From Medicago truncatula (taxonomy: Eukaryota > Streptophyta > Magnoliopsida > Fabales > Fabaceae): a DNA stretch of 64,000 nucleotides. A program made the position numbers and the translations under genes. The notes under the pieces are model-generated. The model made no database searches, was not told the origin of the DNA, and saw only the letters and a program-made list of their open reading frames with translations. Of the stretch, positions 36,088 to 47,682 are shown in pieces (within the stretch, counting starts at the first letter, position 1; each line of letters starts with the position of its first letter). The DNA is taken from NCBI RefSeq assembly GCF_003473485.1, contig NC_053046.1:12844001-12908000 (forward strand), given 5' to 3'.

Positions 36088-36917
36088 TTTTTTCTATTCA
36101 AAACATGATCTCTTCCAACTAATCAAATAATTAGTCACCCCGCTCATATTCATTCGAATTCGAACCATATTCATATCCTTGCAACCTTAATAACTCAATT
36201 ACCTACAAGTAAATACATTCAAGTTTGTCATATGTCACTCACCAATCACATCCTTAACTATTCTATCCAATTTATGTTATTTCGCCAAGCAAATTGCACA
36301 TTCTGTGAAGATTATAATACTATTACTCATTACACTAGCAATCATATAGATATCTCATATACATTCTTGAATTCTTGAATTAATCCCAAATTATATGTAG
36401 GCTTAAATAAGTTTTTTATTCCTATAAAATTGCAAACTTTCGTTTTTTGTCATCATAAAAATAATGACATGTTTGAGTTCTTATAAAATATCTCAACACA
36501 TGGCTTTAACCCTGTTAAATTCGAATGTGTTCAATTATCCTTAATTTTTTTTTTAATGATATAATCACAACAAGTGCCCTTAAATTGGAAAAAAAATCCT
36601 AAAAATTGTGTATTCATCACCTTTTTTTTTTATTTTTTTATAAAGTGTATTCATCATCTTAAAATTTTAAAAATTTATTTTTTTTATTTAAAACTTGTCA
36701 CTTTTTTTAACTTCTTAACAAATGCCTTAAAGAATAACAACTTAAACAAGTTCTCTACGAACATCATTTTTTTTTAATTAACATACACAATATGTTTCTA
36801 AAAAAAAAAATCGTAGTATTATTCTTTTTTTGACGTTAAACATAATTTCTTTAACGAAAGTTTGAAAATAAATCAAATGTTAAGACTACACACATACAAG
36901 TTAGAGTCTCTTCGATT

Positions 36918-36923
36918 CACGTG
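36918..36923. promoter_or_regulatory. Additional CACGTG site 1.6 kb upstream of the MYC gene
   Basis: GATTCACGTGCAATC. Not conserved in the other copy; it lies in transposon-rich DNA. Weak support as a functional site. Confidence 0.25.
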
Positions 36924-36946
36924 CAATCTATGTTATGAAAAACATA

Positions 36947-37019
36947 CTCCCTCTGTCCCTATATGCAAGCATCTTTAACCTCTAATAAAAGGGTGCTTAG
37001 AAATATAAGGACGGAGGGC
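36947..37019. mobile_element. Very short Stowaway-like element (73 bp)
   Basis: CTCCCTCTGTCCCTATATGC at the left and, inverted, a CCCTCCGTCCTTATATTTCT-type right end, flanked by TA. Almost only the two ends remain. Confidence 0.7.
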
Positions 37020-37152
37020 TAAATAATGAGCAACTTGATTTGCTTCACACCTAACATGCAAAATTTTAAACTATGAAAAGAAACATTAAAACTAATACAA
37101 TCTCCAATAATAAAGCCGACGTAGGTGGGAGATTGTTTTATAGGAGACAAGT

Positions 37153-37753
37153 AAGAGCATCCACAATAGTAGTTCCTTAATAGAGACTCTTTAAATGAAT
37201 CCCACGTGACATCACTTATCTATAATATTTTAATAAAAGTACTTATTAATGACTCAATGACTCCAATGAGAAGTACACTAATAAGACTCCAATGAAAAGT
37301 ACTTAAATATACCCCACTTACTTTATATCATTAAGCAAAAATAATTTATTTATTAAATTATAAATTACCTCATAATATTTAAATATAATCCTTAAAAAAA
37401 ATTAAATTATAAAATAATTATTTATTCGTATGAACTTAAATTTCTACCACATTGGCTAATAATTTGAAAATGGAAAAATTAACATTACAAATTTTACATT
37501 TCTTCGTTAAATAATAATAATTTGCATGAATTACATTTTATTTAAAATGATGGCAAATAGAAAAAATAATATTTAAAACAACTATTAATTATTAAAATAT
37601 TACTTCTTTTGTAAGTGAGATCAAATAGTACATATTTTATTACTTTTTTTAAACGTGGGACCCGTTAGTTGCTTATAAGAGAGAGAGTCTTTATATAATT
37701 ACTCGTTTTTTAATGGGGATTAATTTTTTCTTTCTCCACTAGAAATGCTCCAA
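37153..37753. mobile_element. hAT-like non-autonomous repeat, about 600 bp
   Basis: Begins AAGAGCATCCACAATAGTAG and ends TCTCCACTAGAAATGCTCC, which are imperfect inverted ends of the GGAGCATC-type found on many plant hAT MITEs. No ORF and no clear target duplication. Confidence 0.45.
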
Positions 37754-37917
37754 AATATTGTTGATGAACATTCAATGTCAAAACCACGTCAGAAGTGTCC
37801 TAAAAAAATCATAGTACAACTAGGTAAATAGTTAGTACGGGTCTCCTTGAAAAAATAATTACTAGAGTGAAAGAGGAGAAAAAGGAGATTGTTTAACTAA
37901 CAATAGTATCAGCGGAC

Positions 37918-38045
37918 TCACTTGGATTGACCTGATGGTATTAGGTTGGGATCTGGGAGTGTGCTCCTCCTTGAGGTCTCATGTTCAATTCTCTCCAATA
38001 TCAATTTTGGTGGGTTAATTTAGCTTTTTCAAAAAAAAAAAAAAA
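37918..38045 (+). mobile_element. tRNA-derived SINE with poly(A) tail
   Basis: TTGGATTGACCTGATGG (box A-like), GTTGGGATCTGGGAGTGTG and GGTCTCATGTTCAATTCTC (degenerate box B), then GGTGGGTTAATTTAGCTT and about 15 A. Same family as 31641-31886. About 460 bp upstream of the MYC start codon. Confidence 0.75.
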
Positions 38046-38289
38046 CGATAGAACTTGCGTAACATTGGCCAATCACAATTTTACAAGTGATTTTCTTCTA
38101 TCTTTTTTACGAATTTTTTTATTTTATACACTTATGATATTATGATTGACCAATATCAGATGTCATTAACAGAAACTACCTAGTACTTTTTCTTTTGTTA
38201 GAAGAGCGAATTACATACCTAACATGTAACACAAAAACCAAATACGTAGAGTATTATTATAGGTTACATCGCCGTATACATCTTTTTCA

Positions 38290-38506
38290 GCAAATAAATT
38301 AATTATCAACTTTCGTCATCACTCTCAAATTCAACCTAAATTCACTCCAAATTAATTCCAAATCCAAATTAACCTTCTCTCATTCGTCCCTTCTTCTCTC
38401 TCTTTCCCCAATCCGTTATCACCACCACACGAGCGTGTTCTGCGTGACCTTCTTCTCTTTTTCTTCTTCCTAAATTACCCCTCCAACAAATTTTCATTTT
38501 CATTTC
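38290..38506 (+). other. 5' leader of the MYC gene, shared with the truncated copy
   Basis: AAATTCAACCTAAATTCA, CCTTCTCTCATT, a TTCTTCTCTCTCTTT tract and GTTCTGCGTGACC have counterparts at 22180-22270 upstream of the truncated copy. This places the duplicated unit from the leader into the coding region. Pyrimidine-rich, as many plant leaders are. Confidence 0.65.
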
Positions 38507-40540
38507 ATGAATCTTTGGAGCGACGATAACTCTTCAGTAATGGAGGCTTTCATGACCTCCTCTGATTTATCAACCTTATGGCCACCACAACCACCGTCAC
38601 AACCACCACAAACCACCACCGGATTCAACCAAGACACTCTCCAACAACGTCTTCAGGCTTTAATCGAAGGTGCAAAAGAAATCTGGACCTACGCTATTTT
38701 CTGGCAACCTTCTTACGACTATTCAGGTTCTTCGTTACTCGGTTGGGGTGACGGCTACTATAAAGGCGAAGAAGACAAAACAAAAGCGAAGAAATCAAAA
38801 GTTACTTCACCTGCTGAACAAGAACACCGGAGAAAAGTTCTTAGAGAACTTAATTCATTAATCTCCGGTAATCCGGTTACAGATGAATCTCCTGTTGATG
38901 AAGAAGTTACTGATACGGAGTGGTTCTTTTTAGTTTCTATGACGCAGTCTTTTGTTAACGGAACTGGACTGCCTGGACAAGCTTATTATAATTCAGCTCC
39001 GGTGTGGCTAACTGGAGCTGAAAATCTCGCCCTCTCAGCTTGTGAGAGGGCGAGGCAAGGTCAAGAACATGGTATACAGACGCTGGCGTGTATACGGTCG
39101 GCTGACGGTGTTTTGGAGCTTGGATCTACTGAGTTGATTTATCAGAATAATGATTTGATGAATAAAGTGAAGATGCTTTTCAATTTTAACAATAATTTTG
39201 ATTTTGGATCTTCATGGCAGTTAGGTAATAATTCTGCTGCTACAATTGGTGGTAATCAAGGTGAGAATGATCCTTCTTTGAATTGGATCAACGATCCTGA
39301 AGCTCGAGATTCTGTTGATAATAATTCTCTTGTTACAACAACAACGGCAGCAACAAATGCTTCAATCTCAGTTCCAAGTCACCAACATCACAACAATAAT
39401 CAGAATTTGAGTGTGAGTGTTACGAAGACGATGCAATTTGAAACTCATGGTTCGAGTACTTTAACTGAGGTTCCCAGTGTTGTTCATGTTTCAAGCAAGC
39501 AAAATAATCAAAGTTTCTTTTCTAAGGAAATGAATCTTTCTGATTATGGTGGGAGTAACAATCAGCAACGTTTGTTGAAGCCTGAATCCGGTGATATTTT
39601 GTGTTTTGGTGAGAGTAAAAAGAGTTCTTATGTTGCTAATAATGGAAACTCGAATTCGAATTTTTTCTCTGGTCAATCACAGTTAGTTTCTGTTGCTGAG
39701 GAGAATAATAATGGGAACGGGAATGGAAATGGAAAGAGGAGATCACCGAATTCGAGAGGAAGTAATAATGATGATGGAATGCTATCTTTTACTTCTGGTG
39801 TAATTGTTCCACCGGCTACTTCAAATTTGAAATTCTCTGGTGGTACTGGTGGTGGTGATTCAGACCATTCGGATCTGGAGGCTTCGGTGGTGAAGGAGGT
39901 GGATAGTAGTCGTGTGGTGGAGCCCGAAAAGAAGCCGAGGAAGAGAGGGAGGAAGCCGGCAAACGGAAGAGAGGAACCGTTGAATCATGTTGAAGCTGAG
40001 AGGCAAAGAAGAGAGAAGCTGAATCAGAGATTCTATGCACTTCGAGCGGTTGTTCCTAATGTTTCAAAGATGGACAAAGCTTCACTTTTGGGTGATGCTA
40101 TATCTTACATTACTGAGTTGAAAACAAAGCTTCAGAAAACTGAATCTGATAAAGATGGATTAGAAAAGCAACTTGATGGGATGAAGAATGAAATTCAGAA
40201 AATCAACGAAAACCAGTCTCATCAGCCACCACAACAGCAGCAACAACAACAGCCAATACCGAATAAACCCTCTTCGAATCAAGCTCTAATCGATTTAGAT
40301 ATCGACGTGAAGATTATAGGTTGGGATGCAATGATAAGGGTCCAATGCAGTAAGAAAAACCACCCTGCAGCGAGGTTAATGGCAGCGTTAATGGAGCTTG
40401 ACCTAGAAGTGCACCATGCCAGTGTGTCTGTGGTAAATGATTTGATGATACAACAAGCAACCGTGAAAATGGGGAGTCGTTTTTACACTCAGGAGCAGCT
40501 TCGAGCGGCATTGTCCTCTAAAGTCGGGGATGTTCAATAA
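38507..40540 (+). CDS. MYC2: MYC2-type bHLH transcription factor (jasmonate signalling)
   Basis: Intronless ORF of 677 codons, the gene structure and length usual for MYC2/3/4. The N-terminus [20 protein letters not shown] matches the family start, which supports this ATG. bHLH-MYC_N domain at about 40-230: JAZ-interacting segment [20 protein letters not shown] (61-80) and transactivation segment [19 protein letters not shown] (131-149). A low-complexity middle follows, then a basic [15 protein letters not shown] stretch and the bHLH at about 490-545 with [17 protein letters not shown]. His494, Glu498 and Arg502 are the G-box-reading residues. A Gln-rich linker (QQQQQQQ) leads to an ACT-like dimerisation region at about 595-677. 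In plants this protein is the nuclear activator held by JAZ repressors and released by jasmonoyl-isoleucine perception through COI1. The truncated paralogue lies 16 kb upstream in the same orientation. Confidence 0.95.
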   Translation: MNLWSDDNSSVMEAFMTSSDLSTLWPPQPPSQPPQTTTGFNQDTLQQRLQALIEGAKEIWTYAIFWQPSYDYSGSSLLGWGDGYYKGEEDKTKAKKSKVTSPAEQEHRRKVLRELNSLISGNPVTDESPVDEEVTDTEWFFLVSMTQSFVNGTGLPGQAYYNSAPVWLTGAENLALSACERARQGQEHGIQTLACIRSADGVLELGSTELIYQNNDLMNKVKMLFNFNNNFDFGSSWQLGNNSAATIGGNQGENDPSLNWINDPEARDSVDNNSLVTTTTAATNASISVPSHQHHNNNQNLSVSVTKTMQFETHGSSTLTEVPSVVHVSSKQNNQSFFSKEMNLSDYGGSNNQQRLLKPESGDILCFGESKKSSYVANNGNSNSNFFSGQSQLVSVAEENNNGNGNGNGKRRSPNSRGSNNDDGMLSFTSGVIVPPATSNLKFSGGTGGGDSDHSDLEASVVKEVDSSRVVEPEKKPRKRGRKPANGREEPLNHVEAERQRREKLNQRFYALRAVVPNVSKMDKASLLGDAISYITELKTKLQKTESDKDGLEKQLDGMKNEIQKINENQSHQPPQQQQQQQPIPNKPSSNQALIDLDIDVKIIGWDAMIRVQCSKKNHPAARLMAALMELDLEVHHASVSVVNDLMIQQATVKMGSRFYTQEQLRAALSSKVGDVQ

Positions 40541-42250
40541 AGTCTGCAAATTTGCTGTAATAATGAGACATTAATTGGGAATGTTATATCTGTGAATTTC
40601 TCATTCCTCCAAAATTTTGGGGCATGGGATATTTTATGGATTCCTGGTAGCTATCTCTGTAAACTGGTAGTTTCTTTGTTTTTGGTAGCTTAGTACGAGT
40701 TTTGAGGTAATTTAATTTGGGAAGTTATATGGTTATTGGGAACTAGAACTAGAATTTGCTAGAGTCAGTTTTCTTACTGTCATATATAGATAGAGTTAGC
40801 TTTGATGCAGTAAGTAAAAACTAAGTGTATTTTTTTATCTGTAAGATTGTGCATGCGTGCCTGTGTGTGTATATATGTGTATGTATCATTCTCATAAATG
40901 GGTAACTTGGTGAAAATTCTGAATATTATTATTCTTCAGCTTATGAGTGATTGAGTTGTTGTGTTGGATTCATTTCCTAGATTTTGTTTGTTCTCCATGT
41001 AGGATTGTATTGTTGTTTAATCATAGGAGAAAATGTTTTTGAACTGAATATATGTCATGCAGGTTGTCTGATCTATCATGGTAAAATGTTTGATTTTCTG
41101 TGTGATGAAGTTGATCGTTGGTTGTGGATTGGGAACCAAAATTTTGTAGTTGTTTTTAAGCCATGTGAAAAATGCATACCATCAGAAAAATACTTGATAT
41201 CTTTTATGTTGTTGGTGATTGGTTCCTTTTGAGTGTCTTTTGTCTACGGGTATAGTATGCTATGTTTTCAAGCTTTTTTGACATGCTCACTCTATTAGAG
41301 TAGACCTTTTGCTTATTTTCCTTATGAGGCACTGTTGCTAACTAGTGAAGTTATGACCCTACCATGTACTAACTTTTAGATAATGAAAATGTCTTCCGAA
41401 ATGCATGGATTAAGGGAGAGAAAACAGGGTATAGAATTGTATACAAGTGTAGTTCAATCTTGTTTGTATATGAGGCTATGACTTGTAATCTTGTAAACGT
41501 GTTTATGGAATATGAATCATTGCATGAACCAGAATTTCCACATTGGAAAAAGACCCAAAAGGGTCAAAGTGTGGCTCTTTCTCTTTAAGCTCCATTGAAA
41601 ATAACAGGTAACAGATGTTGGTTGGTTTTGATGAATTTACCAAACTTTATCTATTGCTATGTTAAATTGTTATAATTGGAAGTTATCTTTGTATGTATTT
41701 ACCTACTATATTAGCTACACAACTGGATTTATTTGGCATTTTAGAAACATTGTGGATGTTAAAGAGATTTGGACAAAAATTAAGTGTACGTAATGTTAAA
41801 AACTTCTAAATATATTATAATCTTAGACGTTGCCTCGGTCATTGTAATGGCAACTATATTTGGATTAAGTTCATGTACCATAACATCCTGCCGTATGTAT
41901 CATAACTACGGAATGAATAAATAAAACACTAATATGATTGATTATTATATACTTATTTCAAAAAAGGAAGATAATATTGCCATTTGCCACAACTAATGGA
42001 GGCTTTTATTATGTTACTGCTTTTGATAGTTCTTTCCCATGTGGGTGTTAATAAGTAAATAAGCCTAAAGATTTGTAATTACAATAAGTGATAGTGATTG
42101 TACCCATTGCTTGAATTGGGGGGTGAGTTATGAAATCCACTTTCACTTTTCATTTCCTAACAAAGTCATGAGATGTTGAAAGCTTTTCAATGCCAGCCTT
42201 GTGCATGACCACAATAATAGTAGGCGTTCAAGCCTAATTTGTACATCCAG
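40541..42250. other. 3' flank of the MYC gene
   Basis: The first few hundred bases are probably 3'UTR; no perfect AATAAA was found close to the stop. A GT/AT-rich tract at about 40850-40890 (TGTGTGTATATATGTGTATG). The 82-codon ORF at 40984 lacks any recognisable domain. Confidence 0.5.
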
Positions 42251-42539
42251 CATTGACCAAACAAACACCCTGGATGCATGATATCACGACACCATCAGTA
42301 GATGGAAACAAGAGGACACCAACAGTAGATGGGAACAACAGGATACATGAAATGATATATATGTTTTTATCTTTCATGATTGCTATCAAAGCCAATGCAA
42401 ATGTGGAATCTTATCGGAAGTTACTTTCCGGTAGTGTCTATGATTGCTATCATGGACACGGAACTGCAAATGTTCTTGGCGGAACTCTTTACCCTTTTTT
42501 ATTGGGGAAGACTTTTTTAGAGTATGCTTTGGGCTACTG

Positions 42540-42729
42540 GTTCCCTTAGGTCTCTTGCTTTGGATTTTTGTTCTGGCTTTCTTTTGAGGGTTTTGGTTTG
42601 ATCCTCCTCTTGTGCAGCTTTTCATTTTTTTTTAAAAAAAATTTATGAGCGAGGTGTAGAGGATGGGGTGCTCGTGGGATGTCAAGTTCCCTCCTAATGC
42701 CGTCCTTTGCTTTTGATTCAGCAAAAAAA
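42540..42729 (+). mobile_element. LINE 3' end
   Basis: CTTTTGAGGGTTTTGGTTTG, a pyrimidine-rich segment and TTTGATTCAGC before poly(A) at 42720-42730. Same tail type as 5784-6100 (opposite strand) and 60240-60350. Confidence 0.5.
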
Positions 42730-42889
42730 AAATTACGACAGTATATTTTAACAGATTTAAGAATACAACGAGAGAGATAAATAATCACCTTTATTTTTAC
42801 TTCAACTAATGAACATAGAATAAGATCGGTAAAAATAAATAAATTAACACGGGTAAGATATTATAGAACCTGAAAAATTGAGGTGATTT

Positions 42890-43135
42890 TTGAAAAATGA
42901 AAGACTACTTAACCTCCTCCAGATGAAGGTGGTACAAGGGATCCTCGATACTTTGGTCCAATTTTATGACTCTTATTGCCATCGTTTCACTTTCCTCGAC
43001 TACCAACTTGTCCTCACCCTTGAGGAATACTCCTACTTGATCGGTTTACCGGTGTCTGACAAAGAACCTTTCAACGGCATTGAGCCCGCTCCTAAGCACG
43101 CAGCCAAGGTGAAGAGTTATGATGCTCAATCTTGA
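42890..43135 (+). pseudogene. Fragment of a retroelement-associated plant mobile-domain-like protein
   Basis: Reads LDTLVQFYDSYCHRFTFLDY, LVLTLEEYSYLIGLPVSDKE, PFNGIEPAPK. The LTLEEYxxLxGLPV block is typical of the plant mobile domain and related domains of unknown function in legume retroelements. Short, with no proper start context; it runs head-on into the integrase fragment on the other strand. Confidence 0.6.
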
Positions 43136-43511
43136 AATCATCACACAGCTTCTTCATCATTTTGTTGTTTAGATTCGTCCTGTTGTCTGTAATGATCCGG
43201 TTAGGGACACCGTAGCGGTAGATAATATGATTCTTGATAAATTTGACCACCACTTGCTTGGTCACATTAGCATAAGATGTGGCTTCAACCCACTTGGTGA
43301 AATAGTCAATAGCTACTAGAATGAAGCGGTGTCCGTTTGAAACTTTTGGTTCAATCCTTCCAATCATGTCAATGCCCCACGCTGAGAAAGGCCACGGAGA
43401 AGAAAGAACATTGAGTGCAGTTGGCGGCACATGAATCTTATCGACATAAATCTGACACTTATAATGACCGAGATAGTAAAAGAAACACAATGCGCAATTC
43501 ACAAATACCAT
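43092..43511 (-). pseudogene. Ty3/Gypsy integrase core fragment
   Basis: The minus strand reads CQIYVDKIHVPPTALNVLSS, PWPFSAWGIDMIGRI (first catalytic Asp), FILVAIDYFTKWVEA, FIKNHIIYRYGVPNRIITDN (second Asp). It stops before the catalytic Glu, replaced by the opposite-strand fragment. The zinc-binding N-terminus and the RT are missing. Confidence 0.85.
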
Positions 43512-45065
43512 ATATCTTTAAGATAACCTTTTTTTCTTTACAAGCAAGATTTATTGAAACGAGTATCAGAAAACTCAAAATATATTTCAAAAAGTCAAAC
43601 TCAAATACATTAAATACAAGAGAGTGGATTAATTCATCAATTTTTTTTTGTTTCTACTCTCCCTTCAAATAAACAGAGAGCAAGACACTTTCTTAAGTGA
43701 GACACTTAAGGGACACACTTTCTTTTCCATCTTCTCTATACATATCGATTTTAAAAGCAGAAAATTATTGATAACTTCATCATCCCAACCTATTTCATTC
43801 TAATCCAACCTATTGAAAATTAAATAGTGGGTTTATAATTTAAGATAACTTTTAAATTCGTTTCAAGTTCAAAGCGGTATGTACATTTTTTTGTTGGTAC
43901 AATAGAATGAACAAGTATGTGATGAAGGTGCCAAAAATGGCAAGTAGATATCCGTAGCTATCAACAGATGTATCAAATTAAGAGATAAGCAATCTCCATC
44001 ATCAAATTTCAGTATAATTAATAAAATAAAATAAATGTTCCCACAATTTGGTCGATAAATTAATATTCTGTCAAGATCATAGATGAGTAAATGACAATGC
44101 CAAGCAACGACACATACGTGGGTCCATATTTTGTGCAGTCTCATATACAATCAGAGTCACACATAATCGCACCTACTAGCTAGATTTTTATATTGACATA
44201 AGTCATAATAACTCAACGTTACAAAATGACTTTTAAGATTAAAGGGGTCCTTTTTTTTCTTTATTTTCGAAACAACGTTTTCGGCCACAAAAGTAAGGCA
44301 CATTGTTATCAATTTATATAGGTTTTAATATGTAAAAGGTCCATATAAGTTGACACGTTTTTTGTTTTAGTCCCTGTAGATTTAATGTTGCGAAACAACC
44401 TTTGTAGTTGTATCTTCTTAACTTTTTAAAATTGGTCCCTAACGTAAAAGTTGTGATGGCTAACGGAGTCACACATGTCACTTGCCGAGTTGGCAAAACA
44501 CGCTTATGTTGCATGAAAGATGATAAATGACTAGATTTGAGGGACCAAAATTAAAAACGCAAAATTGCAAAATGATGAAATTGAAAAAATGTAAACATCA
44601 AGATTTAAAATTTAAAAACAAGACCTTCTTCATGCTTCTATTTTTTTCTTCTTCATCTCCAACCCCAATTTCTTCATCTGCAATTTCAGTCTCACCAAAA
44701 CAAATCACGTCTTCTTCCTTTAAATTCATATATTACCATTTATTTATCACTTGACCAAAAAAATAGTAGAAGTAATTGTCCATAATAAGTCTTAACTCAA
44801 TGATAAAAATATTAAAATTGTTAGGTCAAATGTTGTGACTTAATTTCAAACTCCGGTTCTTGTATAAGTTTTATGACAATTCTCATTTAATTTATCTAAA
44901 AAAAGGAAAAATAATAGATGTAACTTTTAAAAAAAAAATATTTAGTTACTTTCTTGTAGGTGGAATATCATATCGTATTTTACTTTTATTTTATGGTGAT
45001 TTCTATCTTTAAATGAGTTGAATTGGATATATGATTGGTCATAGGTTCATGGATAGATTTTTTTT
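43512..45065. other. Intergenic DNA with one arm of a Mutator-like TIR
   Basis: 44310-44550 (TTTTAGTCCCTGTAGATTTA, AAAATTGGTCCCTAACG, then GAGGGACCAAAATT) resembles TIR arms of the Mutator-type elements seen elsewhere in the window, but a complete element cannot be delimited. No gene. Confidence 0.4.
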
Positions 45066-45245
45066 AGAGCAATGATATTTGAACAACTTTTTTATTTTTG
45101 GGACAACCTTGTTGTGCTCTCTTTTCATTGATCAAAAACAATGGAAAGAGAAAAAGGAAGAGAGAGAATAAGAAGATAATGTGAATATGAGAGAGAATGT
45201 TGTACAAAAGTTGTGCAAAAATGGTTGTACAAATATCATTTCTCT
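45066..45245. mobile_element. MITE, second copy of the 32828-32992 family
   Basis: Left AGAGCAATGATATTTGAACA, right (inverted) AGAGAAATGATATTTGTACA. The interior is rich in AGAGAGAATA words. Confidence 0.7.
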
Positions 45246-45362
45246 TTTTTAAGGGAGATTCATAGATAGCATATCTAGCGGGGTATGCTTTATTTCACTT
45301 TTTCACGTGGGTTTACAAGGCAAATATCCAGTTGGGTTTACATTAACTTCTATAATAATATA

Positions 45363-45507
45363 CTCACTCCATTTCAAAATATAAGCAAAATTCACTTTTT
45401 AGGTTCATTCATTTAATGATGTATGTGGTTCATAATATAGATCACATACATCATTAAATGAATGAACCTAAAAAGTGAATTTTGCTTATATTTTGAAACG
45501 GAGGAAG
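45363..45507. mobile_element. Near-perfect palindromic Stowaway MITE (145 bp)
   Basis: CTCACTCCATTTCAAAATAT and the inverted right end CTTCCTCCGTTTCAAAATAT continue as a virtually uninterrupted inverted repeat to the loop near 45435 (GCAAAATTCACTTTTTAGG, TTCATTCATTTAATGATGTA). Flanked by TA on both sides. Confidence 0.9.
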
Positions 45508-45631
45508 TAGAGTTTAATTGTGGTGGGCTGACATTCTAAAATAATTTTGCACGCACAACTAATCAAAACATTTTGAATCACCACATTAATTAATGTTTTT
45601 AGTTTACGTGGGACAAACATTGCAATTCATA

Positions 45632-45771
45632 TCCCCGTGAGCTTAGCTCAGTTGGTAGGGATATTGCATATTATATGTAGGGGCCGGGGTTCGAACCCCG
45701 GACACCCCACTTCTCCACATTTATATGTGTGAGCTATAACCACTAGACTACTTGACAAAAAAAAAAACGTG
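45632..45771 (+). mobile_element. tRNA-derived SINE with 10-bp TSD
   Basis: Begins TCCCCGTGAGCTTAGCTCAG (box A TAGCTCAGTTGG at 45644-45655), with GCCGGGGTTCGAACCCCGG (box B about 45688-45697), then a non-tRNA tail and poly(A). Flanked by GCAATTCATA at 45622-45631 and 45772-45781. The T-arm is perfectly paired but no anticodon arm or acceptor stem forms, so it is a SINE. Confidence 0.85.
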
Positions 45772-45781
45772 GCAATTCATA

Positions 45782-47065
45782 ATTTTCCTTTTATCCTAAT
45801 TGAATAAGTGATTTCACATATTTTCTGTTTTCTTTCGTTTGTTTTTGTGATTTCGTTGTCTCTGCACGACTCTGTTTGTATTGATTTCACGTCTTTGTGC
45901 GGTGTGTTTTTAATTTTCCATCTTAGTGCGGTGTTTATTTGATCCAGGTTGAAAGATTAGCTTTGAGCAAGTGCAGATCCGGAGACATAAGTATTTCGGA
46001 GATTTAAATATAGTCATATTAGTTATATTTGTAGGTATATGTATTTTGCCGCTTTATGTTATTAACATGGATGATGTGAGTTTGTTCACATATCCTTTTT
46101 GTTTTTTTTTTTAATTTGAATTTGAATATACGTATCATTTATTTTTGTCAATATATATATATATATATATAGTAAATTAATAGGGGCTAATATTTATCCA
46201 ATTATTTATCTTTTTTTAATGAAAAACAGTGCTTAACCCCAAACAATAAAAAACAAAAAAACAAGACTAAGCCTTCTAGAAAATGCAGTAGCATATCAAT
46301 TAGCTAGCAAATGCAAAGAAGCAAAATCAGTTATAACATAAATAGATCCTACTACTAGCATCAAGGTCAAACCAAATTTTGCAAATAAATCAGCCTTCTA
46401 GAACATCGGTTAGGTGCACTATGGATGTAACAAATCGAGAACTGTTACAACTTATAAATAATTTCGTTGATCTTCAAAACTAATTATCTCATTCTCAAGC
46501 ACAAGTCACACGCATCCTTCATGGAAACATTTGATAAAACCAAATTAAATTAAGCAACATATAAATTAAATGGTTATAACTTAAGATCTCAAAACGTAGA
46601 GTTGCTGTCACGCCATACCAAACCATGTGCATGCTATGATCAGGGCACATTTGATAAAACAGCGTGGCACTCTGACTTTTAGCTAAAGTCCACATCCAAA
46701 TACGTACATGGTTCATCATTACAAAAAAAGAAAGAAAAAAACAAATATTTGAAAATAATGAAAGAAGACATAACAAGATAAAATTAGATGGGGCAAAGGA
46801 GGATAGTTTTCCATACAAACTTGATCCAAATTTCTTTTAGTTTTAATTATAAATGAGATGAATGAACAATATAAGATAGATTGGTAGAAACTGGCTGTGT
46901 TTAAGAATTTTGAAATTCATTATAAATGAGCTAAAGCCTAAATGAATAATATAGGAGATATGATATATATACTCATATTAATTTTAATTAATACTTCTTA
47001 GCTGAGATGTGCTGTTAAGATTTCGTCATGGCTCTGATAAAATGAAATTTATCTTAGTTAATTTT
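45782..47065. other. Intergenic DNA, no gene seen
   Basis: Includes a short (AT)n tract at about 46152-46171. Short ORFs only. Confidence 0.5.
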
Positions 47066-47315
47066 TTTTTTGGAAACAAAGGGACCTAAGCTTGAGAAAG
47101 GAGAAAACTAAATAGAGACGACTTTAGAGGTCGTTATCCCCATAACATCAGCTAACAGCAGAGAATCCAGATCTGGACACTGCTCATACACACGCAACTC
47201 AGGTGCATGCTTACAACCCATGTTTGCAAAAGTGTCTGTACACGAATTTGGTACACGATAAGAATGACAAATCTTCACTTCTCACTCCAAAGCAAGTGAT
47301 AGACGAATATCTTAG
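47066..47315 (-). pseudogene. LINE RNase H C-terminal fragment with poly(A)
   Basis: The minus strand gives EVKICHSYRVPNSCTDTFAN, MGCKHAPELRVYEQCPDLDS, then LLLADVMGITTSKVVSI and a stop, a short 3' tail and poly(A) (T at about 47061-47071). The VPNSCTDTFANMG motif is the usual R.AN..AD.LA..G end of the plant LINE RNase H domain. Confidence 0.75.
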
Positions 47316-47682
47316 TTGATTTAATGTCTCTTAGTTGATCCATGTACTCTAACAATAAGATGACAAGTATATTATTATTCAAATTTATCTCAAAACAATG
47401 TTCATCAAATGAAATTTAATCGAGACGGATCAAATGTTAGCATTTCGATATGACATTTTTTTAATGCTACAAAAATAATAAAACAAAACAGTTTCTTCAA
47501 AAAAATAAATAATAATAAAACAAAACAAAACAACAATAAATATAAATAAATGATTTAGTAAAGGAAATAAAAAATGAAATGATAGGTCAATAAAGGTTGG
47601 TCTAGTTAATAAGAAATTGACTTATATGTCGTAAGTGATCGGGTTCAACCAAGGATGGAGTCAGTTTTATTTTCTATTTCTT

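Noticed and set aside
39491..40511. Antisense ORFs within the MYC2-like gene
   Set aside because: Shadows of the sense frame; no independent support.
45640..45712. tRNA gene candidate with good A and B boxes
   Set aside because: No acceptor stem or anticodon arm can form; the poly(A) tail and target duplication show it is a SINE.
46519..46818. 99-codon minus-strand ORF with hydrophobic stretches
   Set aside because: AT-rich sequence gives Leu/Phe-rich translations by chance; no homology, promoter or splice context seen.
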